Shown: piece by piece, positions 35,538 to 42,744 of the stretch
Position numbering within the stretch: position 1 is the first letter of the stretch
Layout: each line of letters starts with the position of its first letter
From: JAZKFT01 sp039925965
GTDB taxonomy: Bacteria > Bacteroidota > Bacteroidia > Chitinophagales > Chitinophagaceae
Assembly (NCBI GenBank): GCA_039925965.1
Contig: JBDSXW010000005.1
Coordinates: forward strand, 124,001 to 188,000
Direction of reading: 5' to 3'
Length of the DNA stretch: 64,000 nucleotides
The notes under the pieces: model-generated
The model's input: the letters and a program-made list of their open reading frames with translations, nothing else
Databases searched by the model: none
Told to the model about the DNA's origin: nothing
Made by a program: the position numbers and the translations under genes

Positions 35538-37937
35538 TTATGTCTTTGCATCTGCGGCCTTCCATTTCCAATTTAGAATTTCCGGTAAATCCTTGCCCTG
35601 TTCATCTACATAATGCTTGTGCTCAATCAGCTTGTCTTTCAATTGCTGTTTTAAATAGTCGCCTTTGCTACCTAATTGTGGCAGACGATCAATTACATCA
35701 ATCACCAAATGAAAACGGTCAATGTCGTTTTGAACGCGCAGATCAAAAGGCGTTGTAATGGTTCCTTCTTCTTTATAACCTCTTACATGAAGATTGCGGT
35801 TTGCCCTGCGATACGTGAGCCGATGGACCAGCCATGGATAACCATGAAAATTAAAAATGATATGCTTGTCTTTGGTAAAAATAGAATCATAATCTTCATC
35901 GCTCAACCCATGCGGATGCTCTGAACAAGATTGCAGTTTCATAAGATCAACCACATTTACCACCCGTATTTTTAGTTCCGGAAGATGTTCCTGCAATATC
36001 GAAACAGCTGCCAATAATTCCAAGGTCGGCGTATCGCCGCAGCAGGCCATAACCACATCGGGTTCTACTCCCTGATCGTTACTTGCCCATTGCCAGATAC
36101 CGATGCCTTCGGTACAATGCACTACCGCTTCATCCATCGTAAGCCATTGTGGAAGCGGATGTTTGCCTGCTACTACTACGTTTACATAATGCTTACTTCT
36201 GAGGCAATGATCAAATACCGATAGCAGACAATTGGCATCCGGTGGTAGGTAAACCCTTACCACATCTGCTTTCTTATTAATCACATGATCGAGAAAGCCG
36301 GGATCCTGGTGCGTAAAGCCATTGTGATCCTGCTGCCACACATGCGATGCAAGCACGTAATTCAGCGATGCGATCTTTCTTCTCCAGGGTAATTCGGACG
36401 TTACTTTCAACCACTTCGCATGCTGACTAAACATAGAATCAACGATGCGTATAAATGCTTCGTAGCAGTTGAATAATCCATGCCTTCCCGTTAGCAAATA
36501 TCCCTCCAGCCATCCTTCACACTGGTGTTCACTCAGCATGGAATCATGTACCTGCCCGGTTGGTGCTAAAAATTCATCATTTTTTTCTTCTCTTCCTTCC
36601 CATTGCCTGTTGGTGGTTTCGAATACTGCGCCCAATAAATTAGAAATGGTTTCATCAGGACCGAACACACGAAAATTATGCTGAGGATGATTCAACGCAG
36701 CTACGTCTCTCAGAAACTTTCCAAGTATCATGGTATCCTGGCCCATTACTCCACCCGGTGATGGAACATGCAGTGCGTGCTTATGAAAATCCGGCATGAT
36801 CAAATCATGCAATAATACCCCGCCGTTGGCGTGCGGATTGGAGCCCATTCTACGGTTGCCGGTCGGCGCTAACGCTGCCAGCTCGGGAAAGAGCTTTCCA
36901 TTTTCGTCGAAGAGTTCTTCTGCTTTATAGCTTTTCATCCAGCGTTCCAATAGTTCAACATGTTGCGGATGCTCTGCATCAACCAATATGGGGACCTGGT
37001 GTGAATGGAAAGTTCCTTCATTGGGAACACCATCTACTTCTTTTGGCCCGGTCCAACCTTTGGGAGACCGTAAGATGATCATGGGCCAGCGTGGCCTCGT
37101 ATTATCGTTGGCATCCCTTGCCCTGCCTTGTATGCGGTGGATTTCTTCAATGGCTTTATCAACTGCTGCTGCCATTAATTGGTGCATGGTCGCCGGATCA
37201 TCACCCTCAACAAAATAAGTTATCCAGCCACAGCCTCTGTAAAATTGTTCCAATTCTTCATGCTCTATCCTTGCCAATATAGTTGGGTTACTGATTTTAT
37301 ACCCATTCAAATGCAAAATGGGGAGAACGGCGCCATCAGTAATAGCGTTAAGAAATTTGTTTGAATGCCAGGCTGTTGCTAACGGTCCAGTTTCTGCTTC
37401 ACCATCCCCTATGATGCAGGCAACAATTAGGCTTGGGTTGTCGAACGCAGCTCCAAAAGCATGACTCAACGAATAACCCAATTCACCGCCTTCGTGAATA
37501 GAGCCTGGCGTGGTAGGCGCCACATGGCTTGAAATGCCGCCGGGAAAAGAAAACTGTTTAAATAATTTTTTGAGGCCTGCTTCATCCTGCGTAACATTTG
37601 GATATACTTCCGTCCAGGTGCCTTCCAGGTACACATTGCCAACCAATGCCGGCCCACCATGCCCGGGGCCTGCGATATAAAACATATCAAGATCGTATTT
37701 TTTAATAACACGATTCAGGTGCACATAAATAAAATTCTGGCCCGGTGTAGTACCCCAATGCCCGACCACCAGGGGTTTTACATGCGCTAATTGTAGCGGC
37801 TCTTTTAAAAGCGGGTTATCATACAAATAAATCTGCCCTACAGATAAATAATTTGCTGCCCGCCAGTAAGCATTTATTTTGCGTAGTAATTCTGGCGACA
37901 GGGTGTCGGTGTCCGTATCAATAAATTCGGTGTGCAT
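35538..37937 (-). CDS. xfp: Xylulose-5-phosphate/fructose-6-phosphate phosphoketolase
   Basis: 799 residues, the standard phosphoketolase size. Key stretches: YLSVGQIYLYDNPLL at the N-terminus, AGPGHGGPALVGNVYLEGTWTEVYP, the TPP-binding CIIGDGEAETGPLATAWHSNKFLN, ILRSPKGWTGPKEVDG, FGPDETISNLLGAVFE, and the C-terminal FHGYPWLVHRLTYRR and RGYKEEGTITTPFDLRVQNDIDR. It splits xylulose-5-P (and usually fructose-6-P) with phosphate to acetyl-P plus glyceraldehyde-3-P (or erythrose-4-P). With ackA 1.1 kb upstream, acetyl-P yields ATP and acetate. Whether it is single or dual specificity cannot be decided from sequence. Cytosolic, TPP/Mg dependent. Confidence 0.98.
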   Translation of the reverse strand: MHTEFIDTDTDTLSPELLRKINAYWRAANYLSVGQIYLYDNPLLKEPLQLAHVKPLVVGHWGTTPGQNFIYVHLNRVIKKYDLDMFYIAGPGHGGPALVGNVYLEGTWTEVYPNVTQDEAGLKKLFKQFSFPGGISSHVAPTTPGSIHEGGELGYSLSHAFGAAFDNPSLIVACIIGDGEAETGPLATAWHSNKFLNAITDGAVLPILHLNGYKISNPTILARIEHEELEQFYRGCGWITYFVEGDDPATMHQLMAAAVDKAIEEIHRIQGRARDANDNTRPRWPMIILRSPKGWTGPKEVDGVPNEGTFHSHQVPILVDAEHPQHVELLERWMKSYKAEELFDENGKLFPELAALAPTGNRRMGSNPHANGGVLLHDLIMPDFHKHALHVPSPGGVMGQDTMILGKFLRDVAALNHPQHNFRVFGPDETISNLLGAVFETTNRQWEGREEKNDEFLAPTGQVHDSMLSEHQCEGWLEGYLLTGRHGLFNCYEAFIRIVDSMFSQHAKWLKVTSELPWRRKIASLNYVLASHVWQQDHNGFTHQDPGFLDHVINKKADVVRVYLPPDANCLLSVFDHCLRSKHYVNVVVAGKHPLPQWLTMDEAVVHCTEGIGIWQWASNDQGVEPDVVMACCGDTPTLELLAAVSILQEHLPELKIRVVNVVDLMKLQSCSEHPHGLSDEDYDSIFTKDKHIIFNFHGYPWLVHRLTYRRANRNLHVRGYKEEGTITTPFDLRVQNDIDRFHLVIDVIDRLPQLGSKGDYLKQQLKDKLIEHKHYVDEQGKDLPEILNWKWKAADAKT

Positions 37938-38050
37938 ATTTTTTTTATATTTTTTTATGTTCGTTTTACTTTTGACATACCTGTATTTATGACAACAACG
38001 GTGGTTCTTATAACCAGGTGGTCTTCAAATACCATGTACAGTAGTGCTAA

Positions 38051-38485
38051 CTAATAGCTTAAGCCTTCTATAGGTATAGGAAAGATAAAGTCCACGAAGA
38101 CGTTGTGATGTGCTTTAGATACATGCTCTTTAAAAGACTTCATACTTCGATGCATTACGGCAGTATATTCCGCTCCCAACTTTGCTACAATTTTTTCGAT
38201 ATCCAATAATTCAACTTTAATAGCCGCAGATCTTTCTTTCGTATTTACGGGCAAATCCTTATCCAGTTCCATCATATTCTTTTCGAATACTTTATCAGCG
38301 TCTTCATAAAATGAAGTGAGCAGCGGATCACAGGAATATGTTTTTATGTGAGAAAATTTGATCGCCGATCTTTTTTCCGCCTCATCCAATTTGCCGTCAA
38401 TACTAGCCGCAAGCAAGGTGATATATACTGGAAACTTAAGAAGCACCTGATAATCCTGTGTATTGAGATTTGTAAGGGGAAGCAT
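38051..38485 (-). CDS. Unknown 144-residue cytosolic protein
   Basis: An all-helical sequence without signal peptide: FPVYITLLAASIDGKLDEAEKRSAIKFSHI near the N-terminus and LLDIEKIVAKLGAEYTAVMHRSMKSFKEHVSKA later. The ASIDGKLDEAEKRSAI stretch recalls the metal-binding helix turn of TerB-like domains, but I cannot assign the family firmly. It lies between the universal stress protein (52 bp) and xfp (113 bp) on the same strand, so it is probably part of the same stress/acetate-forming unit. A regulator or partner of the stress protein is possible but unsupported. Confidence 0.75.
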   Translation of the reverse strand: MLPLTNLNTQDYQVLLKFPVYITLLAASIDGKLDEAEKRSAIKFSHIKTYSCDPLLTSFYEDADKVFEKNMMELDKDLPVNTKERSAAIKVELLDIEKIVAKLGAEYTAVMHRSMKSFKEHVSKAHHNVFVDFIFPIPIEGLSY

Positions 38486-38537
38486 ATCCTATGTTTTTTG
38501 AGATTACAAATTAATATTCCTTAATGGTTCTGAACGG

Positions 38538-39008
38538 CTATTTATTTTCTTTTTCAATGTTGATATGGCGTACAATCTCTACCGAACACTTCGCATGCAA
38601 TGCCACTGCCTGCGACACTGAACCGAGCAAAAAGCGCTCAATAGCTCCAAGACCATGTGAACCAACCACTATCAAATTAGCTCCAAATGCTTCTGCTTCT
38701 TTTAAAATGACATGTTTCGGAGATCCGTTAATGACCGATGTTGTAATCTTTAAAGATGGATGCATCTTTTGCAATATATCAGCAGCAGATGTAACGGCAT
38801 CTTCTGCTGATTTTTTTGCCATGTTATCTATTTCCTCATAATAACCCGCAAGACCGCCCATCGGTGCTGCAGTCGACATTACTATAGTTGAATTCATGAA
38901 AGCCGATATGATGCGTAGTTCCGTATCCGGTGCGAATAATCTTCCTGCAAATTCTTTTATTGCCTGGTTATTATACGCAGATCCATCTGTTGCCAATAAT
39001 ATTTTCAT
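38538..39008 (-). CDS. Universal stress protein, single UspA domain
   Basis: 156 residues: MKILLATDGSAYNNQAIKEFAGRL at the start and the C-terminal nucleotide-binding signature VVGSHGLGAIERFLLGSVSQAVALHAKCSVEIVR, which fits the G-x2-G-x9-G-S pattern of ATP-binding members. Such proteins accumulate in starvation, hypoxia or oxidative stress and form dimers. It sits between ackA (59 bp) and the unknown 144-residue gene (52 bp). Association of stress proteins with phosphoketolase and acetate kinase suggests control of this route under energy limitation. Confidence 0.95.
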   Translation of the reverse strand: MKILLATDGSAYNNQAIKEFAGRLFAPDTELRIISAFMNSTIVMSTAAPMGGLAGYYEEIDNMAKKSAEDAVTSAADILQKMHPSLKITTSVINGSPKHVILKEAEAFGANLIVVGSHGLGAIERFLLGSVSQAVALHAKCSVEIVRHINIEKENK

Positions 39009-39067
39009 GATTTTTGTTTTTATTCATAGAATATCTTCAGTGATTTCTCAGTCGCCCAACTATGGTA

Positions 39068-40258
39068 TCAAGAGACGCCTTCAATTGAGTAATTTAAAAT
39101 ATCGCAAACTATTTTTGCAATTATCAATTCTTCATTCGTATTAATAACACGAACCTTTACGCTGCTTGTTTGGGTGGACACAACAGGTTCATTGCTCATG
39201 TTTTTTATTTCATCTAATTCAATTCCGAGAAACTCAAGCCCGTCGCAAATTTTACTTCTTACTTCAGGGGAGTGCTCACCAATACCGCCTGTAAAGACCA
39301 ACAAATCAACACCTCCGAGTGCTGCTCCAAATGCACCTATCCATTTTTTTGTTTGATAGCAAAAAACTCCAATGGCTTCTCTAGCACGCTCGTCAATATC
39401 TTCAATTTCCATTAGCTCTCTCATATCAGAACTTGTTTCTGAGATACCCAGCAAACCGGATTCCTGATTGATTAAATGATTAAATTTTTCCGGCGTAAGA
39501 TGCTCATGCTGCATTAAATACCAGGCAACACCGGGATCAAGATCGCCGCAACGTGTGCCCATTGGTAATCCGGAAGTTGGGGTAAATCCCATGCTGGTAT
39601 CCACACTTTTGCCATCTTTAACAGCAGCAAGACTTGCCCCATTTCCAAGATGTGCCAAAATTATTTTGCCTTTTGCAGCTGCTTTTCCTTCTATCCGTTC
39701 AAGTTCTTGCATCAGGTAAGCATAAGAAAGACCATGAAATCCGTATCGCTGAATTCCCATTTCATAATATCTGCGCGGAATAGTTAATAATTTAGCAACA
39801 ACCGGCATAGCTGCATGAAAGGACGTATCGAAACAAGCCACCTGTTTTAATGTAGGGTAACGCTTACCAAACGTTTCTATCAGCTTAATTTCTACCGGCA
39901 AATGTTCTGGATCAAAGGCAGTGATCTTTTTTAATTCAACCAAAAGATCCGCTGTAATTAATTCAGGTTCGGTGTGTTTCATACCATGAACGAGGCGATG
40001 ACCTATCGCTGTAACTGAATCAAAGTCTTCTTGCTTTTCCAGCCATGTAATCAAATGATTCGCCGCCTGATCGTGGGTGGCAGCGTCGAGATCAACCTTG
40101 TTTTTTTGTTGGTCAATCGTATAGGCAAAATTCAGTGTGGCTTTATTTGTACCGATATTTTCTATCTCCCCCGTAAACACCTGGTCCAACGAACTACCGG
40201 CCACTTTAAATAAAGCAAACTTTATACTGGACGAGCCTGCGTTGATGGCTAATATCAT
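39068..40258 (-). CDS. ackA: Acetate kinase
   Basis: 396 residues. ILAINAGSSSIKFALF at the N-terminus, IGHRLVHG, the active-site stretch YGFHGLSYAYLMQELE, HLGNGASLAAVKDGKSVDTSMGFTPTSGLPMGTRCGDLDPG, and VFTGGIGEHSPEVR are all conserved for the ASKHA acetate kinase family. It transfers phosphate from acetyl-P to ADP. Since no phosphotransacetylase gene is present in the window, the likely acetyl-P source in this cluster is the phosphoketolase. It is separated by 262 bp from the HAD gene upstream, so a promoter may lie there. Confidence 0.97.
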   Translation of the reverse strand: MILAINAGSSSIKFALFKVAGSSLDQVFTGEIENIGTNKATLNFAYTIDQQKNKVDLDAATHDQAANHLITWLEKQEDFDSVTAIGHRLVHGMKHTEPELITADLLVELKKITAFDPEHLPVEIKLIETFGKRYPTLKQVACFDTSFHAAMPVVAKLLTIPRRYYEMGIQRYGFHGLSYAYLMQELERIEGKAAAKGKIILAHLGNGASLAAVKDGKSVDTSMGFTPTSGLPMGTRCGDLDPGVAWYLMQHEHLTPEKFNHLINQESGLLGISETSSDMRELMEIEDIDERAREAIGVFCYQTKKWIGAFGAALGGVDLLVFTGGIGEHSPEVRSKICDGLEFLGIELDEIKNMSNEPVVSTQTSSVKVRVINTNEELIIAKIVCDILNYSIEGVS

Positions 40259-40520
40259 TCTATAGTATTTATTCAGATTATCTTTCTTCGGGCACTGTCC
40301 GTGTCATTACCCTGAGTGCATTAATTCACTATTTTCCTACTCCATTGCTGGGTGTAGCTTATTTATCTTTTTATTCTAGCGTATCTTTCGAATGGTGACC
40401 ACCAAAATGCAAAGCGAGCCATTGTGAATTGGCCAACGATTACGACAACCAGCCAGTTAAACATTTTGGAATTTTAAATACAATGTCGCAATGGCCAGTA
40501 TCTGGCTGGTGGAAAATTCT

Positions 40521-41141
40521 TTACTCAAGTGTTAATCCCAGATCAGCTAGTGCTTTAGCTGTGGATAGATGATTTCTATGCCAGATGCTTTTGATGCCCA
40601 AATTTGCTGCAACATCTGTAAACATTTGCACGTCATCAATATATACTATTTCATCGGCGGGTACCTGTGCTCCATTGAGCGCCAGCCTGAAAATGGCGGC
40701 ATCTGGTTTTCTTACGCGAACATAGCAGGAGGATATAAAAAAGTCGATAAATTGGTTCAGTTTAAATTTATGTATTCTGTATTCATTCAATTCCCTTGCT
40801 TCATTGCTTACAACTACTAATTTTAATTTGTAAACTTCCTTCAACTTTTTTACCAGGTCGATCATTTTTGTATGAGCTGTCGTTAACGAGAACAGGAAAT
40901 CCTTAAACTGGGCGGGGGTAAAATCCCGTTTCTGGTAAAATACTACCCGGTTAAGATATTCATCCAGGGTGATCCGACCTTCCTCGTAAACAGCAAAAAG
41001 TAACTTGTGGCGCTGATTCATTTCTTCATAATCCAAATGAAAGATTTCTGCAGCTTGTTTTCTGAATTCATGTCCCCATCCATCAGAGAGCAGCACACCG
41101 CCAATATCTAGGAATAATGTGGTGATTTTACTTTCAAGCAT
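40521..41141 (-). CDS. HAD superfamily (subfamily IA) hydrolase-like protein
   Basis: 206 residues with the HAD Rossmann core: motif I TTLFLDIGGVLLSDGWGHEF, cap of five helices, motif II VVVSNEARELN, motif III region VRKPDAAIFRLAL and motif IV EIVYIDDVQMF, then a GIKSIWHRN strand. In motif I the second acid (Asp+2) is replaced by Gly (DIGG), as in a subset of HAD-IA proteins, so phosphatase activity may be weak or different. It could remove phosphate from a sugar phosphate or nucleotide. It is the first gene in the direction of the island, but 262 bp from ackA, so it may be separate. Confidence 0.88.
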   Translation of the reverse strand: MLESKITTLFLDIGGVLLSDGWGHEFRKQAAEIFHLDYEEMNQRHKLLFAVYEEGRITLDEYLNRVVFYQKRDFTPAQFKDFLFSLTTAHTKMIDLVKKLKEVYKLKLVVVSNEARELNEYRIHKFKLNQFIDFFISSCYVRVRKPDAAIFRLALNGAQVPADEIVYIDDVQMFTDVAANLGIKSIWHRNHLSTAKALADLGLTLE

Positions 41142-41143
41142 AC

Positions 41144-41680
41144 CTATTGTTGATTTTTTACCTGGAGTTGCAAAAAAACTACGTTGTTTGCCAGGAGTAT
41201 CGGGATGGTTTTATAATTTGGAATTGCACGGGCTGTATAGTTATCTGTATATCTCTTTGTAAAAAGTCTTGTAAAATAAAATTGTTCGTCGCAGGTGTTT
41301 TTACTGTTGGGCATTTTTATATGTTCACTATTCGTGCCATCTTCTGCCGCTGCCTGAAACCAGACCTGTAATTTATGTTTATTTATTACATTCAAAGAAA
41401 TTGAAGGTATAAATGGATAGCCGTTCTCCATGTAATATGCGGAGGGCAAAATACCGGTGACGTAAATGCGTTCCTACCTTTTTCGCGGTCTTTATATCTC
41501 CCGTTGGCTATTCGATTGTTATAGCGTGCATTGAATACAGTCACCACCTGGCGTTCCATTGCGTTGCATAATGATTGAGCGTCTCCAGCATCCCAACCAG
41601 GGTCCTCACCATGTTCCTGTCCGCCACCCAATGAAAGGAAACTTTCGGCGTTCGCACTTTTACCTATAAGCTATCGGGAT
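41144..41680 (-). pseudogene. Remnant of an unrecognised, probably extracytoplasmic protein
   Basis: Two minus-strand frames continue one protein: ANAESFLSLGGGQEHGEDPGWD through VFNARYNNRIANGRYKDREKGRNAFT (frame ending 41392), then after a frameshift near 41450 TGILPSAYYMENGYPFIPSISLNV and INKHKLQVWFQAAAEDGTNSEH to the end at 41144. The continuity of sense across the shift, plus a stop at the 5' side and no start codon, shows a dead fragment. I do not recognise the family. It abuts the divergent, truncated sensor gene, so both may be relics of the same rearrangement. Confidence 0.6.
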
Positions 41681-41745
41681 TTTAGCCCAGCCCATTAAGC
41701 GAAATCTGGCTATTTTTAATTTTTACACAATCGTTTTTGACCCAG

Positions 41746-42546
41746 ATGACCTTACGGGTTTTATACCTGCTAGCCTGCTTTTTTTTCAACAGGGTGTTTG
41801 CTGCACCTGTGGATAATACTTTATACCAGTTCGGGCGAATCGATATCAGCAGCGGGTATTCGAACAACCAGATCAACTGCATTTATAAAGACAAACAGGG
41901 TTTTATGTGGTTTGGCACCATGAGCGGACTGAACCGCTACGATGGCTACCATTTTAAAATATTCAAACATAGCCAGCAGGATACTATGACGATTAACGAT
42001 GACTTTGTTACCCGAATATTTGAAGGACCGGATGACAAGCTCTGGATCGAAACCCGGTATGGGCTTAATATCTATGATCCGGCTGCTGAAAAATTTGACC
42101 GGGACCCGAGTGATTTTTTGAAAAAATCAGGCATCGGAAATGGTGCTCCTGCAACAGGCATTGCAAAAGATTCGAAAGGTAACTTTTGGTTTTATGGAAC
42201 TGATGGGCTTTTTCTGTACGAGCCCAAAGCGAAGACCACCACTGCTTTTACGCATAAGCCGAATGACAATTTTTCTATCAGCGCCGGCGGTATTGCGGCT
42301 TTCAAAGAAGACGGTAAAGGGAATTTATGGATTTTGTTCCAGGACGGTACGCTCGAAATGATGGAAGGCATTTCTAAGAAAATTTTTAGCCGTAACAGCG
42401 AGCTTAGAAAAGTATATTCTAATGCCCCGATTTACTACAAACTGTTTATTGATGCCGATAATGATGTATGGATCTATACTGCCAATAATCCCAGGGGTGT
42501 GGTGTTGTTCCGGCCACAACTTAATACCGTGGAGCATTTCAGCTAG
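41746..42546 (+). pseudogene. Truncated HTCS-type two-component regulator (propeller N-terminus only)
   Basis: About 266 residues from ATG 41746. A signal peptide (LRVLYLLACFFFNRVFAAP) is followed by the first blades of a two-component-regulator propeller: YSNNQINCIYKDKQGFMWFGTMSGLNRYDGY, FVTRIFEGPDDKLWIETRYGLNIYDP, TGIAKDSKGNFWFYGTDGLFLYEP and AFKEDGKGNLWILFQDG. Intact HTCS proteins continue with two full propellers, a Y_Y_Y domain, membrane helix, histidine kinase, receiver and AraC HTH, about 1300-1400 residues. Here a TAG stop follows HFS, and about 200 bp later the GH31 gene begins. The regulator of this glycan locus is thus lost, or the segment remains as an orphan periplasmic protein. 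Confidence 0.85.
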
Positions 42547-42744
42547 GAAGAGGGGATAGGTTACTATTTGCACCCCCTCTATTGTCAATTTTAGCATGCT
42601 TGGTTAACATTTCGATGCCCAATCAGAAACAATCGCCTACCTTGTTTTTTTACTAAAGGTTCTAATTTGGCATTCGCAAAGGTTGCCATGGAACTGTATC
42701 CCAAAGTGCAAATTTGCAACATCAAAAAACGAAGTAGCCGAATT

